Notes under the pieces: generated by a model
Database searches by the model: none
Seen by the model: only the letters and a program-made list of their open reading frames with translations
What the model was told of the DNA's origin: nothing
Shown here: positions 48,520-59,529 of the stretch, piece by piece
Layout of the letters: every line of letters begins with the position of its first letter
How positions within the stretch are numbered: position 1 is the first letter of the stretch
Made by a program: the position numbers and the translations under genes
From: Elephas maximus indicus
Lineage: Eukaryota > Chordata > Mammalia > Proboscidea > Elephantidae
Direction of reading: 5' to 3'
Length of the DNA: 64,000 bases
Assembly (NCBI RefSeq): GCF_024166365.1
Contig: NC_064842.1
Location: forward strand, 19,749,001 to 19,813,000

Positions 48520-49240
48520 CACGCAGCCTTCATTCTCACCACTTCTTGCAAAGTAACCACTTCATTTTGCAAACTCCCTCAGAAGCAGAGTTCTGGATAT
48601 AAATTAGTTTCCTTCAACCAGATGTACTTGTGTGAGATTTGGAAGGTGAAAATAGAACAGAGGTCATTTCCTGCTGCTTTGACTTTTTTCTTTCTGGCAA
48701 GCCAGGTTATAAAGATAGCATGTTTTTCTGTAGCAGACATTCTGTGTCCAAACTCCAGCTTTGGGGGCGTCCAGTAGCAACTGCGGTGAAGACAGCGGTT
48801 GAAGTCTGTGTTCCAGTGTTCAAACACCGGCTTAGTGAGTGTTGAGAGGGAGCTGGGAGTGGCTTCTTGAATTCAATCCTTCTGGAAGCAGCTTTCTAAT
48901 TTAGGGCTGGGGTAGTGGCTTCCATGAGGGTCAGTTTTGTGGAGGTGTTCTAGAAATCCTTCTGTGAGGCCCTGCCCAGAGCCTGCTTCTCCAGCCCTTC
49001 TAAAGATTTTGTAAACATCTCCTTATCTATGTTAAATCCCTTTGTCTCTGTTTATAATATTGAACCCTGACTGAAACACATAATACATGTTTGTAGTCTA
49101 AAATTGCACATTATCTCTGATTATCTGCTGGAGAAGAAGACTTACCACAAGCAAGCTACTACATTTAAATATTCACGTAACAGAGTCAGCTAAGGAGAGG
49201 GAAGCTGAGTGGCTGGAAGACAGAGGTGAGAGCTTTTTTG
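48520..49240. other. Stretch upstream of SPMIP3 coding sequence, no recognised repeat
   Basis: Overlapping opposite-strand open frames of 68 and 82 aa at 48.58-48.85 kb share no similarity that I recognise. A non-coding SPMIP3 first exon and promoter could lie here, but no CpG island or TATA box is evident. Confidence 0.4.
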
Positions 49241-49430
49241 TGTTTGTTTTGTGACTCAGGAGACCCCATGTATTACAGAGTAGAACAGCTCCATAGGGCT
49301 TTCTTGGCTGTGGCCTCTAAGGAAGCAGATCGCCAGGCCTTTCCTCCGCAGTGCTGCTGGGTGAGTTTAAACTGCCAACCTTTTGTTACCAGTCAAGTAG
49401 AAACTGTTTGCATCACCCAGGGACCCTGGG
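49240..49430 (-). mobile_element. AfroSINE copy
   Basis: Antisense gtgactcaggagaccccatg, tattacagagtagaacagct, ctaaggaagcagatcgccag, accttttgttaccagtcaag, tcacccagggaccct. Confidence 0.85.
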
Positions 49431-49493
49431 AGCCTTACTTTTTACAGTATACCTTTTGTGCACCTTATGAATTTTGTGTTATGTGTATGTTTT

Positions 49494-50060
49494 AGGAGCC
49501 TTGGCGATACAGTGGTTAACACGCTCAGTTGCTAACTGAAAGGTCAGTTATTCAAACCCACCAGCCACTCTGTGAGAAAAATATGTGGCAGTCTGTTTCC
49601 ATAAAGATTTACAGCCTCAGAAAACTATGGGGCAGTTCTACTCTGTCCTATTGTGTCACTGTACTCAGAATCAACTCGAAAGCAGAGGCGTAACTAGGGT
49701 ATGGTGAGTATTACACCAGCCCTGGGCGATTGACACCACTTAGCAGTTTCTATTAACCTGGTGCAGCCAGCAGCGTTATCTACGGAAAATGGCGCCTATG
49801 GCAAGCACTGAAAATGCGCCCCTGTCCAAACACCTGACACCCCTCTTTTAGAGGACTTTACCATAATATCAGCTCAAAAATACAAGTCAAACTCGTTAAT
49901 CTTTTAATTAAAATATTACTGTGCTTGAGGAAGGGTGTCAGGCCCTACTGGGTTAATAGAAAGTGTCATTGTTGACATGCACGCAGGGTCAGTGCGGTAC
50001 CCTAGATAAGCCACTGCTTGAAGACAGTGGATTGGTTTGAGTTTGATTTGGTGTATGTGT
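49494..50060 (+). mobile_element. AfroSINE split by a hAT-like element
   Basis: Left part 49494-49682 (ggagccttggcgatacagtg, aagatttacagcctcag, gtactcagaatcaactcg). The right part resumes at 50025 as cagtggattggtttgag. The 334-bp element between them is described separately. Confidence 0.82.
49683..50016. mobile_element. Non-autonomous hAT-like DNA transposon (334 bp)
   Basis: Terminal inverted repeats are cagaggcgtaactagggta (49683-49701) and, reversed from 50016-49998, cagtggcttatctagggta: 16 of 19 match, starting CAG as in hAT elements. The 8-bp flanks ctcgaaag (49675-49682) and cttgaaga (50017-50024) are consistent with a decayed 8-bp target duplication (5 of 8). No coding capacity. Age is at most that of the host SINE. 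Confidence 0.75.
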
Positions 50061-50289
50061 TATGAGTATATATAAAGACCAGCAAGCCTTTCATTTGCAT
50101 AAACACGGAGAGTAGTGTAGCAGGAGGACTGCACATGACTTGTATCGGTCATTTCCCTACTCAGTACAAGGATGATTACAATACCTCTCTGGAGGAGTAC
50201 ATGAGGCAATAATGCATATGAGAGTGTCCTGTAACCTAAAGAGTTCTCTTGATCACCATATGAATAAGAGAAAGGATAAATAATGACTT

Positions 50290-50515
50290 CTAATTATGAG
50301 CATGTATTATGTGTGTCTGATAACATATATATATATATTTTTTAATAACATATATAAACTCATTGAAGCCTTCCAAGCAAACTCATGAAGCATTATCGCT
50401 ATTACTGACAACAAAACTGAGGCTCAGAGAAGTAAAACAACTTGTACAAGGTCACTGAGGAACCAAGATCAGAACCAGAGACATCTCTCTTAACTACAAT
50501 GCTGTATTGAAGCAA
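50290..50515 (-). mobile_element. MIR relic with TA-repeat expansion
   Basis: Antisense MIR order: aacaaaactgaggctcagag aagtaaaacaacttgtacaa ggtcactgaggaacc. An (AT)n run lies at 50.327-50.340 kb. Confidence 0.55.
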
Positions 50516-50559
50516 CCGCAGAACATCCAAACAAAATGAGGACTACTCCAAAGAAGCAG

Positions 50560-50592
50560 TACCCGCTCCGTTGACTCTATTCTGACTCATAA
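50560..50592 (-). mobile_element. AfroSINE tail fragment
   Basis: cccgctccgttgactctatt ctgactcataag is the tail only. Confidence 0.6.
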
Positions 50593-51139
50593 GAAGCAGT
50601 AACCAGGAGGAAAAAAAGATTGGGGAAAAATGTTCGATGCCCACCTCTCTTCACTTTTATACTTAAAACCCGTTTTACTTGCCAACTTATTGTCTGCAGG
50701 CTGACTAGCTGCTTTGTATCATTTCTGGGTGTGTTTTTCAAGTAACTTGAAAAATTTCCATGTAACATTAGAATAGTTTCACTATCCCATGGAGCCCATT
50801 CATTATATAACGTGTCTTTACTTTGAGCATTGGTATAATTATTTTAAAAAAGGAAGAAAGAAAATTTTAGAAAAAAACCCAGTGAGCCTTTAATATGATA
50901 ATCCAAATTAAGAAGTTCTGTGACTACTAAGAAGTCCTGTCACTGCAAGCGGAGTGCTGGAGAGAAGAATGTAAGATATTCAGGAAACTTGTGTTCCTAA
51001 CAAAGACAGCACCAAGCTTGCCTTTCATAATGGAGTGAATGCTCAGTGCCTAGAAATTCTGATTCAGCACAGTAGGAAATAAGCCAGTCACAACTGTCAT
51101 GCTTTGGCCATGTCATAAAAATATTTTTAGAGGGACAGT

Positions 51140-51700
51140 TTAATAGCAGACTTAGTATAATATGTTTTTAAAATCAGGAAGTGTGAGTCCTACTTTTTCT
51201 TCTTTTTCAACATTGCTTTAGCTGTTTGGGGCCTCTTGCCATTCCACATAAACTTTAGGATCAGTTTTTCCATTTCTGTAAAGAAAGCTGTTGGAATTTT
51301 GATCAGAATTGCTTTGAAAATATACATCACTTGGGTAGCATTGACATCTTAACAATATTAAGCCTTCCAACCCATGAACTTGGAATATTTTTGCATCTAC
51401 ATAAGTTTTCTTTAATCTGTTTCAGCAGTGTTTTACATTTTCATTGTGTAAGTCCATAACATTCCTGGTTAAATTTATTCCTAGTGTATTTTATTCTCTT
51501 AGATGCTATTGTAAATGGAATTGTTTCTCTAATTTCCCTTTCAGATCTCTCATTGCTAATGTATAGAAACCCAGCTGATTTTTGTTTGTTGACCTTATAC
51601 GCTGCAACGTTGCTAAATTCCTCTATTATATCTAGAAATGTTTTTGTGGACTCTTTGGGCAATAGCAGATTTGAAACTAAGCCTAAACATCTCAAGAATA
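51140..51700 (-). mobile_element. L1 ORF2 reverse-transcriptase fragment
   Basis: The - strand frame 51695-51441 reads EEFSNVAAYKVNKQKSAGFL and SNERSEREIRETIPFTIASK RIKY, the conserved L1 ORF2 RT C-terminal block. Truncated on both sides; a relic. Confidence 0.8.
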
Positions 51701-51784
51701 ATCAGAGGACCTTGTCTGAGAGTGGTTAACAGATCCACCATTCTGCAACTTTAGGGAATATCCTTCACCATGTATATAACACTT

Positions 51785-52796
51785 AATTGTGCTCATGAAG
51801 AGCCTGTACTTAGATCAAGAGGCAGTTGTTTGAATAGAACAAGGGGATACTGTGTCGTTTAAAGTCAGGAAGGGTGTGGGTCAGGGTTGTATCCTTTCAC
51901 CATACTTATTTAATCTATATGCTGAGCAAATAACCTGAGAAGCTGGACTATATGAGGAACACGGCATCAGGATTGGAGGAAGACTCATTAACAACCTGCG
52001 ATATGCAGATGACAAAACCTTGCTTGCTGCAAGTGAAGAGGACTAGAAGCACTTACTGCTGAAGAGTGAAGACTACAGCCTTTGGTATGGATTGCACCTC
52101 AACATAAAGAAAACAAAAATTCTCACAACTGGACCAATAAGCAACATTGTGGTAAACAGAGAAAATATTGAAGTTGTAGAAGATTCCGTTTTACTTGGAT
52201 ACGTGATCAATGTCCATGGAGGCAGCAGTCAAGAAATCAAACGACGCATTGCATTGGGTAAATCTGCTGCAAAAGATCTCTTTAAACTGTTAAAAAGCAA
52301 AAATGTCACTTTAAAGGACTAAGGTACGCCTAACACAAGCCATGATGTTTTCAATTGCCTCACATGCATGTGAAAGCTGGACAATGAATAAGGAAGACCG
52401 AAGAAGAATTGATGCTTTTGAATTATGGTGTTGGCAAAGAATATTGAATATACATACTATGGACTGCCAGAAGAACAAACCAACCTGTCTTGGAAGAAGT
52501 GCAGCCAGAATGCTCATTAGAAGCGAGGATGGTGAGATTCCGTCTCACTTACTTTGGACATGTTATCAGGAGGGATTTGCCCCTGGGGAAGGACATCATG
52601 CTTGGTAGAGTAGAGGGTCAGTGAAAAAGACGAAGACCCTCAAGGGGATGAACTGACTCAGTGGCTGCAATAGTGGGCTCAAGCATAACAACAATTGTGA
52701 GGATGGCACAGGACTGGGCAGTGTTTTGTTCTGTTGCACATACGGTCACTATGAGTCGGAACCGACTTGACAACGCTCAACAACAACAACATATAT
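51785..52796 (+). mobile_element. RTE LINE 3' third
   Basis: Begins in the RT domain. The codons for R-YADD at 51999-52013 are preserved, followed by NIKKTKILTTGPISN, VEDSVLLGYVINVHGGSSQE IKRRIALGKSAAKDL and the C-terminal CESWTMNKEDRRRIDAFELW CWQRIL. It ends in tatgagtcggaaccgacttg and (CAA)n. Frameshifts and stops make it inactive, but it is clearly the family of the 42-45 kb element. Confidence 0.88.
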
Positions 52797-52883
52797 ATAT
52801 AAGGGAAACCAAATTATGTTTTATGTGATTAGTTATCTCTTGAATACGTAAGAAAACGTAGTTTGCAATAAAATAAGTCTTGT

Positions 52884-52966
52884 CATTGTTGTTAGTTGCC
52901 ATAAAGTCAATTCTAACTCATGATGACCCCATGTGTGCAGAGTAGAACTGCATTCCGTAGGGTTTT
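52884..52966 (-). mobile_element. AfroSINE/RTE 3'-end fragment
   Basis: gttgttagttgccataaagt caattctaactcatgatgac c followed by gcagagtagaactgcattcc. The (GTTGTT) start plus SINE body illustrates the shared tail. Confidence 0.7.
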
Positions 52967-53070
52967 AGTACATTTTATTTTAGTCAATCCTTCAAAATAC
53001 AGCCACATCCCAAATCTGAATATGATAGCTCAAGTATGAACACATGTTAAACTTACAATTATGTTTATTG

Positions 53071-53571
53071 TCTTACTTATCTTTCACAGTGAATGTCTTT
53101 AACAAACAAATTTATTCTCTCACAGTTTTGGAAGCTAGAAGTCCGAATTCAGGGTGCCAGCTTCAGGGGAAGGCTTTCTCTCTCTACTGGCTCTGGAGGA
53201 AGACCCTTGTCATCAATCTTCCCCTGGTCTAGGAGCTTCTCAGCACAGGGATCCCAGGTCCAAAGGATGCATTCTTTTCCTGGCTCTTCTTTCTTGGTAG
53301 TTGGAAGTCCTTCTCCTCTCTAATCAATTCTCTCTTTGATATCTCAAAAGAAATTGACTCAAGATACAACCTAATGCTGTAGATTGTGTCCTGCCTCATT
53401 AACTTAATTGCCTCTAATCCTGCCTCATTAACATCATAGAGGTTAGGGTTTACAACACAAAGGATAATTATATAAGGTCAGAAAATTGTGGACAATCACA
53501 CAATATGGGGAATCATGGCCTATCCAGCTGATACACATTTTTGGGGGACACAATTCAATCCATAACATCTA
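53071..53571 (-). mobile_element. MaLR-type LTR
   Basis: On the - strand it starts tgttatggattgaattgtgt cccccaaa and ends through ttccaaaactgtgagagaa taaatttgtttg. It contains gacctgggatccctgtgctg, shared with the 16-kb LTR. A + strand frame (53044-53323) crosses it but is not a gene. Confidence 0.68.
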
Positions 53572-53897
53572 TATTCACAGCCAATACTGTACAACTCTTC
53601 TTCTCAGCACCATGAACAACATATCTTCCATCTCCTTTTAAATATACAATTTTTAAGTAGTTGCCTTAATAGAAGGTTCTTCCTCAGATGTGCTCCAGGT
53701 CAAATTCTTCCAGAGCAAAGATGAGTTCTATCTGCACCTTTGCCCTACCATTCATTCAATTTCAAATTAACCCCAGGAAATCTTAAAGCATTTTTCATTT
53801 TTAAAACTGAAGACCTAACATGCCAAAAGTAAATAATGCTGTAAAAGAATATTAAAATCATCCACAGTTCTTTCTATAAACACTATTTTCATATTCC

Positions 53898-53931
53898 ATG
53901 CACACACACACACATATATATGTATATATGC
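53898..53931. repeat. (CA)n(TA)n microsatellite
   Basis: Eight CA units merge into TA units. Confidence 0.85.
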
Positions 53932-54204
53932 TTAAATATTTGAAACCATAGCATATATTCTACTTTACATTATTTGGTTTTCATTTAATAATTAATATAT
54001 CATGAAAAGTTTTCCTCATTGTTGCAGAGAATTCTTAATTCTAACATTTAATATTCTTTTGTGTTGTTTGGTGAGGTGCACCCAACACCTTATTTAAAAT
54101 AGCACCCCACTCCACCCCACCACTGAACTTCTTATCCCTGTTCTATGCTTTATTTTTCTCCAAAATATTTATCACCAATGACAAGGTCATTTTAATTCCC
54201 CCAG

Positions 54205-54440
54205 ATTCTAAATTTCTGGGTTCATAGAATTGGGTGACCCACTCAGGGTCACCTTAGGTGTCCTTTTGAACCTTGAACCTTGAAGGAGCTTGTGCCCCGG
54301 AGTTACCTTCCTGTCAAACAATAGGCTAGTAAGCAGCTTAGCAGAGACCTTTTGGCCTTAGGTATTCAGTTCAGTGTGCAGCCAAGTAGGAGAAACAGGA
54401 ACTCTAGAGTCTGACTAGAGGCTGTTTTTAGGACGTATGA
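54205..54440 (+). repeat. Unnamed dispersed repeat, copy 2
   Basis: Blocks ttctaaatttctgggttcat, gaccttttggccttaggtat, gagaaacaggaactctagag tctgactagaggctgttttt a. Same order as 25950-26440. Confidence 0.55.
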
Positions 54441-55000
54441 GCTGTCCTCAGTGATTCTGTTTCTGGAAACCCTGCACTGTGCTTTGATGCTGTCTCTTGA
54501 GAAATTAACATAACAATGACCTATATAACCCACTTTCACTGTCCCCTCTTTGAAGCCCCTTTCCAAATACTTTTGGTTTCGGCACTGCCCAATTCGAGTT
54601 GTCTCTACTTATAAAAATATGTTCTGTTACTCTGATTTTTGGTGTTTGTGCATTTAGGTTTTTGACACCATCTGCCACAAAATGTGTATACTTATTTAAC
54701 TCATGCATTATCTGTCTTCCCTGACTAGAAAGTAATCTCTATGAGGGCAAGAAATTTTGTTTGCTTTGTTCTGATGTATCTGTAGGGCCAAAGATCATAA
54801 CTGGTAGGTACATGGTATACATTTAATAAACATATGGAATAACTGAGTGTGCCATGATTTACAAAATCCAATCCCCTCATGTTGGATATTTTGGTCATGC
54901 TGCATATCTCTATGAATATATTTTGATTCTACTGAATTTGTTTCTTAAAACACTCTCCAAAGTCAATCGTTTGGACATCTTCATGGTTCTTTCTTAAAAA

Positions 55001-55153
55001 AAACTCATTGCCACCGAGTTGATGCCGAATCATAGCGACCCTATAGGACAAAGTAGAACTGCCCCATAGGGAGCAAGGAGTGGCTGGGGGATCTAAACTG
55101 CCGACTTCTTGGTTAACAGCTGTAGCTCTTAATCGCTGTGCCACCAGGGCTGC
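55001..55153 (-). mobile_element. AfroSINE copy
   Basis: Antisense cattgccaccgagttgatgc, ggacaaagtagaactgcccc, cttcttggttaacagctgta. Confidence 0.88.
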
Positions 55154-55489
55154 ATTTCTTACTTAGGAGGCTTTTAATTACTTCTGTTAATTAATGTTGG
55201 CCCATAAACACATTGAAGTCAGACTAGCACTGCACAGAATTAAAACTTTATAACAGAATTTCTTATTATGCTGGTGTTTAGAAACTGAACAAAAATAGAT
55301 GAATAAAAGATGCATGTTATAACAAACATCCTCAAAGTTGATTTTCAACATTCAGACTTTAGGAGCAAATAGGTAAGATTTATTTTGTCAACTTTCTCAT
55401 CAACTTTCTTATTTACATCATGAAGAATCATGCATCAACACTTTTGGTATAATATAATGTATTATAACTGATATTAAGTCAAATTTACC

Positions 55490-56660
55490 TGAAATAAAAT
55501 AACAGTCAAAAAACTGGTAAAGTATGGCCATGATAAAAGCTCCTAACCAACTACGAGGGAGCTTTCTCAACCTGATAAAGAACATCTAAAAAACCTATAG
55601 CTAACATCATACTTAATGGTGAAAGACTGAATGCTTTCTCCCTGAAGATGGGAATAAGGGAAGGATGTTTATTCTCACCACTTACATTCTTGCCTAACCA
55701 GTTCAATAAGGCAAGAAAAGGAAATAAAAGGCATGCAGATGGAAAAGGAAGAAAACTGCTCCCATTTGCAAATGATACAGCTGCCTATGTAGAAAATCTC
55801 AAAGAACCTGCTGTTAAAACAAAAATCATGTTAAGCCAATAATAGAAATTGATTGAAGTTTATTTAATATATGATTTGCAAATTGGGATAGAAGTCAAAA
55901 ATGTTTCAGAGAGCAAAGAACATCCAAAGATTCTTATACCCCATCTTATTGACATTGCTGTGGAAAAGGGGCCAGAATCGTGTTTATATAATACAATTTA
56001 CCCTAAAACACAGCTTCTAGTCTGCCTTTGAAGTTCCTGTTTCTCAAAACTGACTGCACATAAATAATTCTTCAAAAGAGACTCAACACCTAAGGCAAAA
56101 CGGTGTTTACTAATTTATCTAGACCACTATTTGACTTAACGGTGACTTGAGGAAACCAGTTTTCTCAAGGCTCACGGTTCAAAAGAACATCTCAGGGCAA
56201 TGGCTTGGGTGGGCTACCTCCCCTCTATGGACTCCAGAATTCTGGATTCCAGGAGAATTAAAACTGTTTCTCACTACAAAGAAACTCTTAAAACTAATAA
56301 CTGTGTTATTGTTAATATATAACAATAAAATATTGGAACCAAAATTTAAAATAATACCATTTATAACACTAAAAAAAATTAGATATAAATCTGAAAAGAT
56401 ACGTGCGTGATTTGTATGCTGAAAACTACGAAATGCTGATAAAATAAATCAAAGAAACATACCATGTTCATGGACTGGAAGACTCAGCATAGTAAAGATG
56501 GTAATTCCCTCTAATTTGATCTGGTTTAATGTACTTCTTATCAAAACCCCAGTAGAATTTTTTGTAGATATAGAGAAGGTTATTCTAAAATTTATTTGGA
56601 AATGCAAAGGGACTAAAATAGCTAAAATGATTTTGAAAAAGAGCAATCACCCTCTGGTAT
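55490..56660 (+). mobile_element. L1 ORF2 fragment with an inserted repeat
   Basis: cctataagctaacatcatac-type text at 55.59 kb (ctaacatcatacttaatggt gaaagactgaatgctttc) and KIMLSQ..., then sense ORF2 again from 56.27 kb (gatgctgataaaat; tttatttggaaatgcaaagg). Positions 55925-56255 are the unnamed repeat in reverse, inserted within it. No intact frame. Confidence 0.7.
55925..56255 (-). repeat. Unnamed dispersed repeat, copy 3
   Basis: Reverse complement reads ctggaatccagaattctgga, ccattgccctgagatgttct tttgaacc, gttttgccttaggtgttgag, gagaaacaggaacttcaaag and gaagctgtgttttagggtaa, ending gattctggccccttttcc. It matches 25950-26440 along its length. Confidence 0.65.
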
Positions 56661-56679
56661 AAGCGGGGTGGGAAAGAAT

Positions 56680-56880
56680 TAGTCCTTAGCTAGCACCCAC
56701 TATCTATCAGACATTTTATATATATTATTTGATTTAATTCTCACAAGAGTTCTGCAAGTTGATCATCACAATTCTTAATTTGTAGAAGATGCCAAATAAT
56801 ATGTTTAAGGTCATACAACCAGTAAATGAAAAAAGCCAGGTCTGTCTGACTCCAAAGCACATGCTCCTTCCACAGCAGTG
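56680..56880 (-). mobile_element. MIR relic
   Basis: agcacccactatctatcaga cattttatatatattatttg atttaattctcacaagagtt ctgcaag in antisense MIR order, ending caggtctgtctgactccaaa gc. Confidence 0.65.
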
Positions 56881-56894
56881 CCACTGATTCACTG

Positions 56895-57045
56895 ATGCAA
56901 TGTGTATTTATTGATAATTACCCTTTGCCAGGCGCTGTACCAGGCACTGGGGGAAATGTGTTTAGCAAAACATATGTGGTTCCACTGTCATGTTGCTTAC
57001 AATCTGGTAGAGGAGATGAAATCTGACGTTAATCATAGAGTCACA
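56895..57045 (+). mobile_element. L2-type 3'-end relic
   Basis: ttgccaggcgctgtaccagg cactgggggaaatgtgttt, acaatctggtagaggagatg matches the L2 3' end. Confidence 0.5.
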
Positions 57046-57415
57046 CAAGTAAATATAGAATTAAAACACGCCAACTGCTAAAACAGAGTACTTTGACAAG
57101 TGATTTTTAGGTGGTTGGGTGGCTGAGATTCTGCTCTTCTTTCTATGAGTTCTAAAGGAAAAGGCCCTAAGAGCATTTGCTTCAGAAAACCTGAACATTT
57201 TACCCAATAGGAAGCATCTGAGAAGCTTTCCTCATGGAGGTGGGTTTTCCAAGGACTTTGCTTTAAAAAGCGTTTTTAAAAATTGGTATCTATTTTTATG
57301 CTAGGAAAGAGTAAATATTTGTTAAATCAAAGGTTGGGTCCTCACACTACAGTGTCAAGTAGAACCAGTAGCAATTACCTGGTGAGTTTAATCAGCTTGG
57401 GGTGTTGTCCAGAGA

Positions 57416-57526
57416 AGGGGCAGAGGCAGAGGCAGAGGCAGACGCAGAGGCAGAGGCAGGGGCAGGGGCAGGGGCAGGGGCAGGGGCAGGGGCAGGGGCA
57501 GAGGCAGAGGCAGAGGAAGAGGCAGG
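57416..57526 (+). repeat. GGCAGA/GGCAGG hexamer array (about 18 units)
   Basis: A block of GGCAGA units, a central block of about 8 GGGGCA units, then GGCAGA again and a degenerate GGAAGA unit. The central run of four-G tracts spaced by CA meets the G-quadruplex pattern. The array translates as (GQ)n/(RQ)n in one frame, with no sign of a gene. Confidence 0.92.
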
Positions 57527-57659
57527 ATATTAAAGCTAGGGTCCCAAGACTGATGTTATTTATCTAGTAATTTTTGGAAGACTCTGGTAATAGTCAGGAA
57601 GAGGAATTTAAACTGATGTTTAAACTGCAACAGTTGATTTTTTTGGATGCATTTTATAA

Positions 57660-58480
57660 CTTCAGTATTGGGCGGATGGCCTGTCATGGCTCTCACCCCT
57701 AAGCCTTGGTCCTGGAGCATTCCCTGATAATGAAAACTGGGAACTGAGTTTTCCCCTCTCCCAGTTTCTTCTCCCTCCTTGTTTCGGGTGCATAGTAAAC
57801 TTTCTCTCTTTGCTCTGCTCGTGCATTATACGGTAGCTGGCCAACTCCACTTCTACATCTAGTCCCAGCAGGGAGGAATGGGGTCCCTCACCGGCAACGT
57901 GGAAGGGGTATGCACAGAACATCAGCTCTACGCTGGCTACAGGGAGTGACCCGCTGACCGTGGGGACCAGCACCACTGTTGAAGCTGACCTTGCCCTATC
58001 TATTCTCTTTGTGAGTAAATGTTGTCCCATCCAATGCCTGTGTGTAAGTCAAAATTTTTTAAGCTTTGGTGGTTTTGTATCATGGTGTTGTTGTTAGTTG
58101 CTGTTGAGTTGACTCTGACTCATGGTGACCTTACGTACAACAGAATGAAACATTGCCTGGTCCTGCATCATCCTCATAATCACTGGTATGTTTGAGTCCA
58201 TCGTTATAGCTGCTGTGTTCTATTGTGTTGCCAACTCCAGACCTTGGCTCGACAGTTTGGCTCTGTGAGCAGGATTAACATTCAGGGTGCCACTTACCCC
58301 TTTACCTTGTAGCTGTCGTAACTGTGCTTTCAGCAGCGAGTAAGCTTGGCCCCTGGAGAAGGTCATGGCGGAGTGATCTGATGGTGCAGAGCAGGAGAGG
58401 GGAGCCCTTTTACAGAACTGGTATGACTCACCCTGGTAAGAGCAGGAATATAACGGCAGCCTTGCTGACCGCAGGACTGC
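57660..58480 (+). mobile_element. Possible ERV: LTR end plus leader, split by an RTE fragment
   Basis: ctctttgctctgctcgtgca and gtgagtaaatgttgtcccat ccaatgcctg resemble LTR R/U5 text. After the RTE fragment (58086-58222) it continues ccttggctcgacagtttggc tctgtgagcaggat, which resembles a U5 end plus a primer-binding-site-like sequence. No viral frame is visible. The assignment is tentative. Confidence 0.4.
58086..58222 (-). mobile_element. RTE 3'-end fragment
   Basis: gttgttgttagttgctgttg agttgactctgactcatggt, acagaatgaaacattgcctg gtcctgcatcatcctcataa. Truncated about 137 nt from the 3' end. Confidence 0.85.
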
Positions 58481-58568
58481 TTTGCAGCTAGGGCTACAGT
58501 TCCTGGCTCTGCTCCCAGCTGCCTCAAAGCACATGTACTGTGAGAGGACATTTAAAATAAGGTTTTCA

Positions 58569-58886
58569 CATTCCCGAAGACAACTCATCAGGCACGGAAG
58601 GGACTGGACAATGGGTTGGAGAGAGATGCTGATAAAGAGTGAGCTACTTGTATCAGGTGGACACTTGAGACTGTGTTGGCATCTCCTGTCCAGAGAGGAG
58701 ATGGGAGGGTAGAGAGGGTTAGAAGCCGGCGAAACAGTCATGAAAGGAGAGACTGGAAGGGCTGACTCATTAGGGAGAGAGTAAATGGGAGTATGGAATA
58801 AGGTGTATATAAGCTTATACGTGACAGACTGACTTGATTTGTAAACTTTCACTTAAAGCACAATAAAAATTATTAAAAAAAAAAAA
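58569..58886 (+). mobile_element. L1 3' UTR insertion, copy 3
   Basis: About 318 nt of the family 3' UTR (ggactggacaatgggttgga to gcacaataaaaattatt plus poly(A)), flanked by aaggttttca at 58559-58568 and 58887-58896. Confidence 0.88.
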
Positions 58887-58889
58887 AAG

Positions 58890-59500
58890 GTTTTCAGTGA
58901 CTCAGTCCCCTTTTGATTATGTTTCCTCAGGAATCCAGTGTTTCCAGACCAGGAAGTTTGTTCTTCGCTGGGCCTCCCAATTCTACTCACCAATTCTATT
59001 GCGAATTATGCTGTCTGAATACGTTTCCTTTCCTCTTCTCCAGCCTAAGTTGTATCCATTCTTCAGGGCCTTATGTAAATCCTATAAGGCTCTGTTGTAT
59101 CTGAGTTCCAAAGGTCCAATTTCCTCCTCTGAATTCCCAGAGGCCTTTATTAATGCTACTATGCATTTGGTTCTGAGTCCTTCCCTCACTGGAATTTCTG
59201 AATTTATTCATTCTCTCATTTAAGAAAATACTTAATGAGTTATCACTTTGTGTCGAGCCCTGGAGATTCTTCGAAGAACAAGGTATCTGTTTTATAAAGT
59301 GTTTTGCCTCTACAGCTAAAATGTAAACTCTTGATTTAGGGGACAATATTTTTTTGGTTGTCACAACCTTCACTCTTCTTGTCCTTCTGTTACTTCATTG
59401 TCTGACAAAGTGTTCCCCATCCAAACAAGTGCTCAATGCATACTTTCAAAAGAATGAATAAACAAAAGAATCTATCAGTCACTCAGTAACCTGGTAAAAG
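58890..59500. other. Unrecognised sequence
   Basis: Non-repetitive in appearance. Open frames on both strands (58897-59223 +, 59071-59373 -) overlap and show no recognisable domain. Not called as genes. Confidence 0.4.
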
Positions 59501-59529
59501 TTTTTTAAGCTTTGGTAGTTTCTTGTCAT

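Noticed and set aside
57283-57567. 94-aa frame with (GQ)n/(RQ)n repeats
   Set aside because: The repeat is the translation of a DNA hexamer array; there is no splice context or flanking similarity.
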